Part shown: in pieces, positions 1 through 10,099 of the stretch
How the letters are laid out: every line of letters begins with the position of its first letter
Position numbering within the stretch: position 1 is the stretch's first letter
NCBI GenBank assembly: GCA_022843785.1
Contig: JALHMZ010000011.1
Coordinates: 82,582 to 146,581 of the forward strand
From: Nitrospira sp.
GTDB taxonomy: Bacteria > Nitrospirota > Nitrospiria > Nitrospirales > Nitrospiraceae
Reading direction: 5' to 3'
Length of the DNA stretch: 64,000 bases
The notes under the pieces: generated by a model
Database searches by the model: none
What the model was told of the DNA's origin: nothing
What the model saw: the letters and a program-made list of their open reading frames with translations, nothing else
Translations under genes and position numbers: made by a program

Positions 1-942
1 GTGGGGACGTATGTCGTGTCGGGCGAATTTCTTTTCGGCGCGCTCGACAAGCTGGAACCGCATAATGCGCAGGGCGAGTTTTATCTCACCGACATCGTGC
101 GGATGGCGGTAGCGCAAGGGCAGCGGGTCGTCGCCGTGACGCTTCAGGATTCGGAAGAGGGATTGGGTGTGAACACCAGGCAACAGCTGGCCGAGGCGGA
201 ACAGGTTGTCCGGCAACAAGTCCGTGAACGCTGGCTTGACGCGGGTGTGACGATGCTGGATCCCGGCTCTGTCTGGATTGATGCCTCCGTGACGCTCGGG
301 AAAGATACGGTGCTCCATCCGAACGTGACGCTTGAGGGCAGGACAGAAATCGGCGAAGACTGCATCCTTCGTTCCCATTCACGGCTGACGGATTGCCAAG
401 TAGGCGATCGTGTGGAGATTTTAGATCACTGTGTGCTTCGTGAGTCGCGCATTGAAGACGATGCGGCGGTCGGTCCCTTTGTGCATCTACGGCCCGGCGT
501 TCTTGTGAGGCGCACAGCCAAAGTGGGGAATTTCGTCGAAATGAAGAAGACGGACCTGGGGGAAGGATCGAAAGCCAACCACCTCAGCTATCTCGGCGAT
601 GCAAAGATCGGCAAAGGGGTCAACATCGGGGCCGGGACGATTACGTGCAACTATGACGGAGTCCATAAACATCAAACGACGATCGGGGATAACGTGTTTC
701 TCGGCAGCGATACGCAATTGGTTGCCCCGGTGACGGTGGGGGACGGCGCGGTCATTGCTGCCGGTACGACGGTCACGGTCGATGTGCCGGCTGACTCGCT
801 GGCGATCTCGCGTGAACCACAGAAGAACCTCGCGGATTGGGCGGCCAAACGGCGTATCATGCTCGAGCGTAACTCTGCCGATGGACCACAGCCGGCCGGG
901 GATCGAAAGTCCGTCGCGGGGTCCAAGAGAAAGGGGAGGTAG
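1..942 (+). CDS. glmU: GlmU, bifunctional GlcNAc-1-P uridyltransferase/acetyltransferase, 3' part
   Basis: Makes UDP-GlcNAc, the cytoplasmic precursor of peptidoglycan and of many exopolysaccharides. What is present is the end of the uridyltransferase domain (NAQGEFYLTD, as in GlmU) followed by a left-handed beta-helix acetyltransferase domain with hexapeptide repeats. Typical GlmU blocks are visible: HLRPG, KANHLSYLGDA, NIGAGTITCNYDG and GSDTQLVAPV. The family is about 450-480 residues and only 313 codons are here. The GTG at base 1 is therefore probably an internal valine codon, and the gene starts upstream of the window. The basic, low-complexity tail after the helix is not conserved in the family. 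glmS follows 8 bp downstream, giving a hexosamine operon. Confidence 0.95.
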   Translation: MGTYVVSGEFLFGALDKLEPHNAQGEFYLTDIVRMAVAQGQRVVAVTLQDSEEGLGVNTRQQLAEAEQVVRQQVRERWLDAGVTMLDPGSVWIDASVTLGKDTVLHPNVTLEGRTEIGEDCILRSHSRLTDCQVGDRVEILDHCVLRESRIEDDAAVGPFVHLRPGVLVRRTAKVGNFVEMKKTDLGEGSKANHLSYLGDAKIGKGVNIGAGTITCNYDGVHKHQTTIGDNVFLGSDTQLVAPVTVGDGAVIAAGTTVTVDVPADSLAISREPQKNLADWAAKRRIMLERNSADGPQPAGDRKSVAGSKRKGR

Positions 943-950
943 GAACGTTT

Positions 951-2780
951 ATGTGTGGCATTGTCGGGTATGTCGGTAACCAGGACGCGGTTCCTATATT
1001 GGTTGGTGGATTGGCAAAGCTCGAGTATCGCGGCTATGACTCTGCTGGCGTTGCAGTGCTGCAAGGGGAGAAGATTATCGTTCGACGGAGTGTGGGCAAG
1101 CTGGTCAATCTACAAAAGTCCCTCAAAGACAATGAAATCAAGGGAACAGTAGGAATCGGACATACCAGATGGGCGACCCATGGAAAACCGTCGGAGCAAA
1201 ATGCGCATCCGCACCGTTCGAATGGTTGTGTGCTCGTGCATAACGGGATCATCGAGAACTATCAGCCCCTCAAATTGCAGTTGGAGAAGGAAGGGTACAA
1301 GTTTGAATCGGAAACCGATACGGAGGTGGTCGCTCACCTGATCGGCTGGTATCTCAAGTCCCATGGAACCCTTGCCGGTGCAGTTCGTGCTGCGACGAAG
1401 GATATCCGCGGCAGTTATGCGATCGCGGTGATTTCGGAGCATGAGCCGGGGGTGCTGGTGGCGGCGCGATCCGGTTGCCCGCTTGTGGTGGGGAAAAACC
1501 AGCAGGGAGGATTTGTCGCTTCCGATGTCATGGCCATGCTGGCCCATACTCGCGACGTGATCTACCTTGAGGAAGGCGACCTGGCAGTCGTGTCGGCTTC
1601 CGAGATTCACTTGACCGGCATCGGGGGTGGTCCGGTCAAACGGAAGTCTACGAAGATTACATGGGATGCGTCCGCAATTGAAAAAAGTGGGTTCCCGCAT
1701 TTCATGCTGAAGGAGATTCACGAGCAGCCTCAAACCATTCTGGATACCATGCGCGGCCGGTATTCGTATGAAATCGGGGAAGCCGACTTGCCCGACATCG
1801 GCTTGACTCCCAGCCAGTTCGCCACGGTCGAAAGAATCTGGATTGCCGCCTGTGGAACGTCCTGGCATGCCGGTCTGGTCGGGAAATATCTTTTGGAAGA
1901 GTTGGCGCGGATTCCCGTCCAGGTCGATATCGCCAGTGAGTTTCGCTACCGCAATCCGCTGGTCGAGAAGAATGATTTATTCATAGCCATTTCCCAATCC
2001 GGGGAAACAGCCGATACGTTGGCGGCTGTTCGGGAAGCAAAACAGAAGGGTGCCCGTATCGTGTCGATCGTCAATGTGGTCGGCAGCACGCTCGCTCGTG
2101 AGTCGGACGGGGTCCTGTACACCCACTGTGGGCCGGAAATAGGAGTGGCGTCGACCAAGGCGTTTACTGCGCAGCTCACCGCGCTCTATTTGTTGGCTTT
2201 GCATTGTGCGCGCACCCGTAACGTCATGACCGTCGACGATGGGAAGGCGTGGCTGGACCGGCTTGTCCAGCTTCCGGCACTTGTTGAGCGGGTGCTTGGT
2301 CGTGAAGCGGAAATCATGGCTATCGCCAAACGCTATTACAAAAAGCGGAACTTTCTATTTCTCGGCCGCGGGATCAATTATCCCATTGCGCTGGAAGGCT
2401 CGCTCAAGCTGAAGGAAACGTCCTACATTCATGCCGAGGGCTATCCGGCCGGTGAGATGAAACACGGGCCGATTGCGTTGATCGACAAGGATATGCCGAT
2501 CGTCATGCTGGCGCCGCGTGACCGGTTGTATGAAAAAACGGTAAGCAACCTGATGGAAGTGAAGGCACGGCGTGCGCCGGTGATCGCCTTTGTGGTGGAA
2601 GGGGAGCGTGATTTGGGGAAGATTGCCGACGCCGTATTTACTGTTCCCGATACCCATCCGATGATGTCGCCGATTTTGTTTACGATCCCCTTGCAGTTGT
2701 TGGCATATCATATCGCAGTCTTGCGCGGGGCGGATGTGGATCAGCCGAGGAACCTTGCCAAAAGCGTGACGGTAGAATAG
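951..2780 (+). CDS. glmS: GlmS, glutamine-fructose-6-phosphate aminotransferase (isomerizing)
   Basis: Converts fructose-6-phosphate and glutamine to glucosamine-6-phosphate, the first step of UDP-GlcNAc synthesis. It has 609 residues, the normal length. The protein starts MCGIVGY, so Cys2 is the N-terminal glutaminase nucleophile after Met removal. The class II glutaminase domain covers about residues 1-220 (GHTRWATHG, HNGIIENY). Two SIS sugar-isomerase domains follow, with SQSGETADT near 350 and the tail LAKSVTVE typical of GlmS. A strong purine-rich ribosome site (AAGGGGAGG) precedes the ATG. It lies in the same operon as glmU, so both committed steps towards UDP-GlcNAc are made together. 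No glmS ribozyme can be placed upstream because glmU ends 8 bp before. Confidence 0.97.
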   Translation: MCGIVGYVGNQDAVPILVGGLAKLEYRGYDSAGVAVLQGEKIIVRRSVGKLVNLQKSLKDNEIKGTVGIGHTRWATHGKPSEQNAHPHRSNGCVLVHNGIIENYQPLKLQLEKEGYKFESETDTEVVAHLIGWYLKSHGTLAGAVRAATKDIRGSYAIAVISEHEPGVLVAARSGCPLVVGKNQQGGFVASDVMAMLAHTRDVIYLEEGDLAVVSASEIHLTGIGGGPVKRKSTKITWDASAIEKSGFPHFMLKEIHEQPQTILDTMRGRYSYEIGEADLPDIGLTPSQFATVERIWIAACGTSWHAGLVGKYLLEELARIPVQVDIASEFRYRNPLVEKNDLFIAISQSGETADTLAAVREAKQKGARIVSIVNVVGSTLARESDGVLYTHCGPEIGVASTKAFTAQLTALYLLALHCARTRNVMTVDDGKAWLDRLVQLPALVERVLGREAEIMAIAKRYYKKRNFLFLGRGINYPIALEGSLKLKETSYIHAEGYPAGEMKHGPIALIDKDMPIVMLAPRDRLYEKTVSNLMEVKARRAPVIAFVVEGERDLGKIADAVFTVPDTHPMMSPILFTIPLQLLAYHIAVLRGADVDQPRNLAKSVTVE

Positions 2781-2789
2781 CAAAAGACT

Positions 2790-2852
2790 GTTTGTCTGGT
2801 TTGTTTCGTTTGTTTAGTTGAACCAGACAAACCAGACAAACCAAAGGAACAG
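2790..2852. repeat. Degenerate 9-nt tandem array with strand switch (glmS-gatC gap)
   Basis: Seen directly: three units of the form GTTTGTNTN (2790, 2799, 2808) run into a hinge unit (2817) and then two exact units GACAAACCA (2826, 2835). The second word is essentially the reverse complement of the first. As a result 2790-2804 and 2827-2841 form a perfect 15-bp inverted repeat with a 22-nt loop. No T-run follows, so it is not a standard terminator. It lies directly before the gatC ribosome site. Confidence 0.85.
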
Positions 2853-2856
2853 ACGT

Positions 2857-3150
2857 ATGCAGATTACCAAACAGGATGTCGAGAAGGTCGCGACGCTGGC
2901 TCGGCTGCATGTGACCGAGAGTGAAAAGGCTGCATTTGCCAAACAGCTGAGTGAAATTCTAGCGCATGTTGAACAGCTGAGCCGGTACGACACGTCAGGA
3001 GTCGAGCCGACTGCGACAGTCATGGGACAGGTCAATGTATTTCGAGACGACGTTGTCCGGCCGTCGTTACCGACGGAGAAAGCCTTGGCCAATGCCCCGG
3101 AACGTGAAGGGGACGGGTTCTGTGTGCCTAAAATCATAGAGGAGCGTTAA
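2857..3150 (+). CDS. gatC: GatC, Asp-tRNA(Asn)/Glu-tRNA(Gln) amidotransferase subunit C
   Basis: Small subunit of the GatCAB complex, which converts misacylated Glu-tRNA(Gln) or Asp-tRNA(Asn) to the correct amide form. It has 97 residues, the usual size. The start is taken at the ATG giving MQITKQDVEKVATLARL, which matches the GatC N-terminus. An in-frame ATG 13 codons upstream would translate part of the 9-nt repeat array and is unlikely. The C-terminal part (DVVRPSLPTEKALANAP) matches the conserved GatC segment. gatA follows after panD, and gatB lies further down the same strand. Confidence 0.93.
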   Translation: MQITKQDVEKVATLARLHVTESEKAAFAKQLSEILAHVEQLSRYDTSGVEPTATVMGQVNVFRDDVVRPSLPTEKALANAPEREGDGFCVPKIIEER

Positions 3151-3151
3151 C

Positions 3152-3212
3152 CGTCCTGCGTCAACCGTTATTCGGGGAATTCCCGAATGACAAATGACCA
3201 GTGACGAATGAC
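3152..3212. repeat. Degenerate 7-nt array with central hairpin (gatC-panD gap)
   Basis: Seen directly: heptamers beginning CGT or CGG at 3152, 3159, 3166 and 3173 are followed by a stem ATTCGGG (3170-3176) / CCCGAAT (3182-3188) with a 5-nt loop. Four heptamers ending TGAC then follow at 3185, 3192, 3199 and 3206. The first half favours GTC/GTT and the second GAC, the same strand-switch layout as the neighbouring gaps. There is no T-run after the stem. Confidence 0.75.
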
Positions 3213-3221
3213 GAGATATTG

Positions 3222-3578
3222 ATGTTTCGACAAATGCTACGTTCGAAAATCCATCGTGCTACGGTGACCGGTGCGCATCTGGAATATGAGGGCAGTCTGA
3301 CCATCGATCAGGATTTGATGGAGGCGGCCGGCATTCTTCCCTATGAAGCCATCGTCTGCTCCAACTTGAACAACGGCGAGCGGTTCATGACCTATGCGAT
3401 CAACGGCAAGCGAGGCAACGGAGATATCATTTTGAATGGACCCACGGCTAGAAAAGCCGCCGTCGGCGATCAAATTATCATCTTTTGTTACGAGTACTAC
3501 AGTGATGAAGAAATCAAAAAGCACGCGCCAAAGATCGTGCGAGTGAATGAGAAAAATCGGATGGTGCATGCGAGCTGA
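3222..3578 (+). CDS. panD: PanD, aspartate 1-decarboxylase precursor
   Basis: Makes beta-alanine from aspartate for pantothenate and coenzyme A. The proenzyme cleaves itself to create a pyruvoyl cofactor. It has 118 residues when started at the ATG giving [12 protein letters not shown]. With this start the cleavage pair is Gly24-Ser25 (EGS), exactly the positions used in the characterised E. coli enzyme, which decides against the GTG seven codons upstream. The YAI segment holding the catalytic tyrosine is present. It sits between gatC and gatA without an obvious functional link, so the grouping is probably just core-gene order. Confidence 0.95.
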   Translation: MFRQMLRSKIHRATVTGAHLEYEGSLTIDQDLMEAAGILPYEAIVCSNLNNGERFMTYAINGKRGNGDIILNGPTARKAAVGDQIIIFCYEYYSDEEIKKHAPKIVRVNEKNRMVHAS

Positions 3579-3667
3579 TACGGTATCGCGGCATCAATTC
3601 GGCTCGATGGTTTTCCTTTGTGGGTTTCATTCGGCCGTGCTCGAGTATTCTTGACGGCTCAACGACC

Positions 3668-5134
3668 ATGTCCATCCATAAACTGTCATTGTGCGAGCTC
3701 CAGAAGAAGTTTTCCGCCGGCGAGGTGAGCGCGGTGGAGATCGTGCGCGCGTATGCTCTGCGTATCGGCCAAGTAGAGCCGAAGGTGAAAGCGTTTGTGA
3801 CGCAGGTCACGGACGCTGCATCAGCTCAGGCAGAGGCCTTGGATCGGCAGCTCAAAGGATGGCGCAAAACGAAGCCGTTGACGGGAATGCCGCTTGCGAT
3901 CAAGGACAACCTCTGTACGGAGGGCGTGGCGACGACGTGCAGCTCGCGCATGCTGCAGCACTTCGTGCCGCCGTACGATGCGACAGTCGTCGCCAAGCTG
4001 CGTGAGCAGGACTACATTTTGTTAGGTAAGACGAATCTGGATGAGTTTGCGATGGGGTCTTCCACTGAGAATTCCGCCTTTGGACCCAGCCGCAATCCGT
4101 GGGACCTTCATCGAGTACCGGGCGGGTCGAGCGGAGGGTCTGCAGCGGCAGTGGCGGCAGACGAGTGTGTCGCGGCGCTCGGGTCCGATACGGGTGGCTC
4201 GATCCGTCAACCGGCGGCATTCTGCGGCGTGGTCGGGTTGAAGCCGACGTATGGGCGGGTGTCGCGGTACGGTCTCGTTGCGTTTGCGTCCTCGCTCGAT
4301 CAAATCGGCCCGATCACGAAGGATGTCCGTGATGCGGCATTCATGCTCAACACCATTGCCGGTCACGATCCGATGGATTCCACGTCGGCGGATCGTCCTG
4401 TTCCCGATTATATGAAAGCACTGGCAAAGAAGGATCTCAAGAAGGTGCGAGTGGGCGTGCCGAGAGAGTTTTTTGCCGAAGGACTCGATCCAGATGTGGC
4501 CCACGCGGTCACCGCTGCGATCGAGGAATTGAAACAGCTTGGAGCCGAGATCAAGGAGATCCAGTTGCCGAGGACGGACGCCGCTGTGGCGGTGTATTAC
4601 GTGCTCGCGACAGCCGAAGCCAGCTCGAATCTTGCCCGTTTCGACGGAGTGAAGTTCGGGCTGCGCGCGAAGGAAACGAAGGATCTGTTGGACGTGTACA
4701 TGAAGACGAGACAGGAGGGGTTTGGGCCGGAAGTGAAGCGCCGGATTATGTTGGGGACCTATGTGCTCAGCGCCGGCTACTATGATGCCTACTATGGGAA
4801 GGCGCAGGCCGTGCGCACGCTGGTCTGCCAGGATTTCGCCGCGGCGTTCAAGCAGGTCGATGTCATTGTGACGCCGGCGACGCCGACTCCTGCTTTCAAG
4901 CTTGGGGAGAAGAGCGAAGATCCGCTGCAGATGTATTTGTCCGATATTTTCACGATCTCGGTCAATCTTGCCGGGCTGCCTGCCATTGCGCTGCCCTGTG
5001 GATTGAGCCGGGGTGGTCTGCCGATTGGAATGCAGCTGATCGGCCGTGCCTTTGAAGAGGAGACGATCCTTCGCGCCGCACACGCGTATGAGCAAGCGAC
5101 TCAGTGGCATCTGAAAAAGCCGGTGATACGGTAA
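3668..5134 (+). CDS. gatA: GatA, Glu-tRNA(Gln) amidotransferase subunit A
   Basis: Glutaminase subunit of GatCAB. It releases ammonia from glutamine and passes it to GatB. It has 488 residues from the ATG giving [11 protein letters not shown]; a longer in-frame start 16 codons upstream lacks family similarity. The amidase-signature Lys-Ser-Ser triad is visible: Lys in AIKDN, the cis-Ser in [12 protein letters not shown] and the nucleophile Ser in [11 protein letters not shown]. The C-terminal [12 protein letters not shown] segment is also typical. Having gatC, gatA and gatB together implies the indirect route to Gln-tRNA and/or Asn-tRNA; which one would need the aminoacyl-tRNA synthetase set of the genome. 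Confidence 0.96.
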   Translation: MSIHKLSLCELQKKFSAGEVSAVEIVRAYALRIGQVEPKVKAFVTQVTDAASAQAEALDRQLKGWRKTKPLTGMPLAIKDNLCTEGVATTCSSRMLQHFVPPYDATVVAKLREQDYILLGKTNLDEFAMGSSTENSAFGPSRNPWDLHRVPGGSSGGSAAAVAADECVAALGSDTGGSIRQPAAFCGVVGLKPTYGRVSRYGLVAFASSLDQIGPITKDVRDAAFMLNTIAGHDPMDSTSADRPVPDYMKALAKKDLKKVRVGVPREFFAEGLDPDVAHAVTAAIEELKQLGAEIKEIQLPRTDAAVAVYYVLATAEASSNLARFDGVKFGLRAKETKDLLDVYMKTRQEGFGPEVKRRIMLGTYVLSAGYYDAYYGKAQAVRTLVCQDFAAAFKQVDVIVTPATPTPAFKLGEKSEDPLQMYLSDIFTISVNLAGLPAIALPCGLSRGGLPIGMQLIGRAFEEETILRAAHAYEQATQWHLKKPVIR

Positions 5135-5135
5135 G

Positions 5136-5225
5136 GTGTGAGTAGTAAGTGGTGAGGGGTAAGGCGAATCAGGAGCAAGAAGCGGGATAGTCTAGTCACC
5201 CCTGACGCCTCACGCCTAACGGAGG
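5136..5225. repeat. Degenerate 7-nt array with strand switch (gatA-DUF948 gap)
   Basis: Seen directly: four heptamers of form NNGTRAG (5136, 5143, 5150, 5157: gtgtgag, tagtaag, tggtgag, gggtaag). After a less regular middle come heptamers acccctg, acgcctc, acgccta and acggagg at 5198, 5205, 5212 and 5219. The later units are close to the complement of the earlier ones (gtgagggg against cccctgac). The last unit also supplies the GGAGG ribosome site of the next gene. Confidence 0.75.
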
Positions 5226-5229
5226 AATT

Positions 5230-5637
5230 ATGACGATGATTGAAATTGCCGCTCTTGTGGTTGCGTTGGCCTTCGCGGTGCTGGTGGGCTATCTGGTGCC
5301 GGTGTTGATGCAGGTCCGCAAAACCGTCGCCGAGTCCGAACAGTTGCTGGCGAAGATGAATGCCGACCTCCCGCCGCTGGTAGGAGATCTTCGCGCGATG
5401 AGCCAGAACCTGAATAACTTGACGGATCACGCGCGTGACGGAGTGGAGCATGCGGCCGTCTTGTTGCACGCAGTGGGTGAAGTGGGAGAGTCGGTACAGC
5501 AAGTCCACAATGTCGTCCGGGGGTCGAGCGGTACCTTGTTGACGAATGTGGCGAGTGTGGTGGCGGGATTCAAAGCGGCCACACATGTCATGCGCGAGCG
5601 CTATCGCAAGGAAGGAGAACCTCACAATGGCGGATAA
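5230..5637 (+). CDS. DUF948-like single-pass membrane protein
   Basis: Function unknown. The 135-residue protein has one hydrophobic segment at about residues 4-27 (IEIAALVVALAFAVLVGYLV). A long amphipathic helical region follows (about 30-110, rich in Q, N, E, L and V at heptad spacing), consistent with the DUF948 family. A GGAGG lies 4 bp before the ATG. The last 11 bp overlap the following YtxH-type gene, so the two are translationally coupled. Such pairs of DUF948 and YtxH proteins are often found together and are thought to act at the cell envelope, possibly in stress. That role is inferred from family association only. Confidence 0.75.
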   Translation: MTMIEIAALVVALAFAVLVGYLVPVLMQVRKTVAESEQLLAKMNADLPPLVGDLRAMSQNLNNLTDHARDGVEHAAVLLHAVGEVGESVQQVHNVVRGSSGTLLTNVASVVAGFKAATHVMRERYRKEGEPHNGG

Positions 5638-5950
5638 TCGTGGGTCTACCACAGCGGTGTTGTTGGCGTTTGTGGGCGGCGCAGCGCTGGGGGCTGTAGC
5701 TGCTGTGTTGTTGGCGCCCGAATCAGGGGCCGATTCGCGTGAGCGGGTGCGGAAGTATGCGCGTCGGGCGGAAGGCGAACTCCAGAATCTCGCCGGGCGT
5801 GCGGGCGAAGTCTTCGAGGAAGTCGTCGGTCAGGGCAAGGAGTTCGTTGACGCAAAGAAGTCGGCATTTCAGGAAGCCTTCGAGGCAGGGCGCGAAGCGA
5901 TGAGACAAGAGCGGGATCGTCTGCGCAACGGGGGATCGAACGGAGCATGA
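5627..5950 (+). CDS. YtxH-domain envelope protein
   Basis: 107-residue protein with the YtxH-type start: a glycine/alanine-rich membrane segment at about residues 10-31 ([19 protein letters not shown]) followed by a charged helical tail. The internal ATG at 5627 is chosen over the longer reading frame because GGAAGGAG precedes it and the family signature begins shortly after. It overlaps the DUF948-like gene by 11 bp and its TGA overlaps the gatB ATG (ATGA), so all three are probably co-translated. Its precise role is unknown; members are called general stress proteins in Bacillus. Confidence 0.8.
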   Translation: MADNRGSTTAVLLAFVGGAALGAVAAVLLAPESGADSRERVRKYARRAEGELQNLAGRAGEVFEEVVGQGKEFVDAKKSAFQEAFEAGREAMRQERDRLRNGGSNGA

Positions 5951-7377
5951 CCTACGAAGTCGTCGTCGGCGTCGAAGTGCATGCGCAATTGCGAACGCAG
6001 TCCAAGATGTTTTGCGGCTGCACGACGACGTTTGGATCGTCTCCGAACAGCCAAACCTGTCCGGTCTGCCTTGGATTGCCGGGAAGTCTTCCCGTCATGA
6101 ATCGGGCTGCTGTGGAGATGGCGGTGCGTGCAGGGCTGGCGTTGAATTGTACGATCGGCGTGAACAATCGATTTGCCCGCAAGAACTACTTCTACCCGGA
6201 TTTGCCGAAGGGCTACCAGATCTCGCAGTACGAATCACCGATCTGTGAGCATGGCTGGTTTGAAATTGCCGTCGGTGACCGTAAGAAGCGAGTTCGTATC
6301 CGGCGCGCACACCTTGAAGAAGATGCAGGGAAGAATATCCATGAAACCGGCACGAGCGGAAGTCTGGTAGATCTGAATCGCGCCGGCACCCCGCTGTTGG
6401 AAATCGTGACCGAACCGGATATGAGTTCGACGGATGAAGTCATCGCCTATCTGAAAGGTCTGCGCGATATCTTGATGTACCTCGAAGTGTGCGACGGGAA
6501 CATGGAAGAGGGCAGCTTCCGATGTGAGCCGAACCTGTCGCTCCGACCTTTGGGCCAAAAGGAATTCGGCACCAAGGTCGAGTTAAAGAACATCAATTCC
6601 TTCAAGGTTGTGAAGGACGCGATGGAGTATGAAATCAAGCGGCAGACAAAGGTGCTGAGCGAAGGCGGGAAGATCAGGCAGGAAACGCGCTCGTGGAACA
6701 TTGATCGCGGTGAAACGGCGGTCATGCGCTCCAAGGAAGAGGCGCACGACTACCGGTATTTCCCCGATCCGGATCTGGTGCCATTGAAACTCGACAAGGA
6801 ATGGGTTGAGGGATTCACGTCGTCGTTGCCGGAATTGCCGGCTGCGCGGGCCAGGCGGTTTATCGTCGACTATGGGCTGCCGGAGTACGATGCCGGTATT
6901 CTGACATCGTCCAAAAGTCTCGCAGAGTACTTTGAGTCCTGTGTGAAGCTGTTCAATCAGCCTAAGACGGTCAGCAATTGGGTGATGGGGGAACTGACGA
7001 GGGAGTTGAACAACTCAGGGACGGATGTGAGTGCATCGCCTGTGCCCCCGGAGCGGCTGGTTGAGCTATTGAAGATGGTTGACCAAGGCGCGATCAGTCT
7101 CAAGGCCGCGCGCGAGATTTTTCCGGAGCTCTATCGCAGCGGTAAGACGCCGGTACAGATCGTCCACGAAAAGGGCCTCACGCAGGTGTCGGATGAAGGG
7201 GCGTTGGAAGCGATCATCACCGAGGTCTTAGCCAAGAGTCCGGCGCAGGTCGCGCAGTTCAAGGAAGGCAAGCAGCAAGTCCTGGGCTTTCTGGTCGGGC
7301 AGGTGATGAAAGCCAGCGGAGGCAAAGCAAACCCTGGGAAGGTCAACGAACTACTCAAGAAGAGATTGGCGGTCTAA
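5947..7377 (+). CDS. gatB: GatB, Asp-tRNA(Asn)/Glu-tRNA(Gln) amidotransferase subunit B
   Basis: Kinase and transamidase subunit of GatCAB. It phosphorylates the misacylated aminoacyl-tRNA and accepts ammonia from GatA. It has 476 residues, the standard size. The N-terminus [13 protein letters not shown] is diagnostic. A metal-binding CGC/CPVC pair (about residues 23-41, FCGC and [10 protein letters not shown]) is present, as are [12 protein letters not shown] and EMKH-like downstream blocks, then the C-terminal YqeY-like tail that binds tRNA ([15 protein letters not shown]). It starts at an ATGA junction with the preceding membrane gene, an unusual partner for gatB. Confidence 0.96.
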   Translation: MTYEVVVGVEVHAQLRTQSKMFCGCTTTFGSSPNSQTCPVCLGLPGSLPVMNRAAVEMAVRAGLALNCTIGVNNRFARKNYFYPDLPKGYQISQYESPICEHGWFEIAVGDRKKRVRIRRAHLEEDAGKNIHETGTSGSLVDLNRAGTPLLEIVTEPDMSSTDEVIAYLKGLRDILMYLEVCDGNMEEGSFRCEPNLSLRPLGQKEFGTKVELKNINSFKVVKDAMEYEIKRQTKVLSEGGKIRQETRSWNIDRGETAVMRSKEEAHDYRYFPDPDLVPLKLDKEWVEGFTSSLPELPAARARRFIVDYGLPEYDAGILTSSKSLAEYFESCVKLFNQPKTVSNWVMGELTRELNNSGTDVSASPVPPERLVELLKMVDQGAISLKAAREIFPELYRSGKTPVQIVHEKGLTQVSDEGALEAIITEVLAKSPAQVAQFKEGKQQVLGFLVGQVMKASGGKANPGKVNELLKKRLAV

Positions 7378-8682
<1,305 letters not shown>

Positions 8683-8699
8683 AGAGTGGTTATGCAGGT

Positions 8700-9059
8700 A
8701 TGATTATCAAGCAAAATCGCGGGCGGCATTGGCTGGACTGGGAGCGCCGCATGGTGAAGGTTGCCCAAGCGGCGGGTATCGGCGCCTGTGTCTGGCTGTT
8801 GGTCGCGCTATTCTTCGGCGAGATGGGACTTCCGCGATACCTTGCCATGCGTGATCATGCTGTCCAGCTTGACGATGAGCTATCGGCATTACGTGAAGAA
8901 ACAGCATCATTACGGAAAGACATTGGTCGTCTGCAGCATGATCCGTCAAAGATTGAACAGCTGGCCAGGGAACGGCTGGGCTATGTGCGCAAAGGGGAGA
9001 CTGTATATCAACTGACTCCTGCCTCGGCAGATGAACAGACACATCCGGAGAAACCATGA
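8700..9059 (+). CDS. FtsB/DivIC-like septum formation initiator
   Basis: Small single-pass membrane protein (119 residues) of the cell-division machinery. It has a short basic cytoplasmic N-terminus and one transmembrane helix at about residues 22-42. A periplasmic coiled coil follows at about 48-85 (DDELSALREETASLRKDIG), then the DivIC/FtsB closing motif ARERLGYVRKGETVYQL. Position directly after eno is the classic place for ftsB in many bacteria. The stop overlaps the era start (ATGA). Confidence 0.85.
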   Translation: MIIKQNRGRHWLDWERRMVKVAQAAGIGACVWLLVALFFGEMGLPRYLAMRDHAVQLDDELSALREETASLRKDIGRLQHDPSKIEQLARERLGYVRKGETVYQLTPASADEQTHPEKP

Positions 9060-9940
9060 AGTTTGCAACCGTAGCGATTATCGGGCGATCCAATGTGGGT
9101 AAGTCTACGCTCCTCAATCGCCTGCTGGGTGAAAAAATTGCGATTGTGTCGGACAAACCTCAAACGACCAGGACGCGTATTCTGGGAGTGGTGCATGTGC
9201 CGGATGGCCAAATTGCGTTCCTCGATACCCCAGGCTTGCACAAGCCGCAGCATCTCTTAAACCGGCGGATGGTTCGGACGGCGGTCGAGGCGTTGGAAGA
9301 GGCTGATCTGTTGTATGTGTTGATGGATGCGACGAGTCTGCCGGGGCCCGGTGATCTCGCGGCGGTAGACTATGTCAAAGAAGCCATTGCCAAGCGGCCG
9401 CGCCCTGCCATCCTTGTCGTCACCAAGATCGACCTGGTCAACAAGTTCAAGCTGCTGCCAGTGCTTCAGAGCTACGGCAAGCTGTGTGCCTGGACTGAGG
9501 TGGTGCCGGTGTCGTCGGAGACCGGGGATAATATTGATCGGCTGCTTGCCGTCACGATGCCATTTCTCTCAGAAGGCGAAGGTGCGTACGGCGACGATAT
9601 GGTGACCGATCAAACGATGCGGACGTTGGCGGGTGAAATGATTCGCGAAAAAATTTTGCAGGCCACAGAACAGGAAGTGCCCTATTCTGTGGCGGTGGAA
9701 ATCGATCAATTCAAAGAAGAAAACGGGCTTACCCGTATTTATGCGACGATTCTTGTAGAGCGGGAAACTCAAAAGGGGATCATCATCGGGAAACAGGGAG
9801 AGCGACTGAAGATAATCAGTACCCAAGCTCGGCAAGACATGGAAAAGTTATTCGGGATGAAAGTCTTTCTCGAAGTGTGGGTGAAGGTGAAAGAAGCTTG
9901 GCGAGAAGATGAGCGAGCGCTTGCGGACTTGGGATATTAG
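9056..9940 (+). CDS. era: Era, GTPase for 16S rRNA maturation
   Basis: Essential GTPase that binds the 3' end of 16S rRNA and helps 30S assembly. It has 294 residues. G1 is GRSNVGKST, G3 is DTPGLHK and G4 is TKIDL. The C-terminal KH domain is visible around IIIGKQGERLKIISTQAR and the protein ends in ADLGY, as Era does. A small difference is that the family G1 usually reads GRPNVGKST, whereas here Pro is replaced by Ser. The start overlaps the upstream stop by ATGA. Confidence 0.96.
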   Translation: MKFATVAIIGRSNVGKSTLLNRLLGEKIAIVSDKPQTTRTRILGVVHVPDGQIAFLDTPGLHKPQHLLNRRMVRTAVEALEEADLLYVLMDATSLPGPGDLAAVDYVKEAIAKRPRPAILVVTKIDLVNKFKLLPVLQSYGKLCAWTEVVPVSSETGDNIDRLLAVTMPFLSEGEGAYGDDMVTDQTMRTLAGEMIREKILQATEQEVPYSVAVEIDQFKEENGLTRIYATILVERETQKGIIIGKQGERLKIISTQARQDMEKLFGMKVFLEVWVKVKEAWREDERALADLGY

Positions 9941-9942
9941 AG

Positions 9943-10099
9943 AGTCATCAAGTTGGAAAGTCAAAAAGTCGAAAGTCTTCGGATTCAGACTTGATGACTT
10001 TCCGACCCTCTGATCATTTGGATGTACGATGTGGTGACTTTACGACTGTTCGACATGACGACTTCTCGACGTGATGACTTTCAGACTTGGTGTGACGAT
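9943..10099. repeat. Degenerate 8-nt array with strand switch (era-mgtE gap)
   Basis: Seen directly: octamers starting AGTC/AGTT at 9943, 9951, 9959 and 9967 are followed by thirteen octamers in one phase from 9988 to 10091. Twelve of these thirteen begin with GA and nine with GAC (for example 10036, 10044, 10052, 10060, 10068, 10076, 10084). The first half carries the complement of the second: 9945-9953 and 9989-9997 are a perfect 9-bp inverted repeat, and 9955-9962 pairs with 9996-10003. The array runs up to the mgtE start. Confidence 0.85.

Noticed and set aside
105..114. GGCGGTAGCG, a match to the ops element core used by RfaH
   Set aside because: It lies inside the glmU coding sequence far from the locus and is explained by codons for Met-Ala-Val-Ala; no leader context.
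1110..1868. Minus-strand frame of 252 codons
   Set aside because: Shadow of glmS; sense frame fully explained by a conserved enzyme.
2790..2841. Rho-independent terminator after glmS
   Set aside because: The 15-bp stem is AT-rich with a 22-nt loop and lacks a T-run; better described as part of the 9-nt array.
4022..5110. Long minus-strand frame of 362 codons
   Set aside because: Antisense shadow of gatA in a GC-rich gene; no motif or ribosome site.
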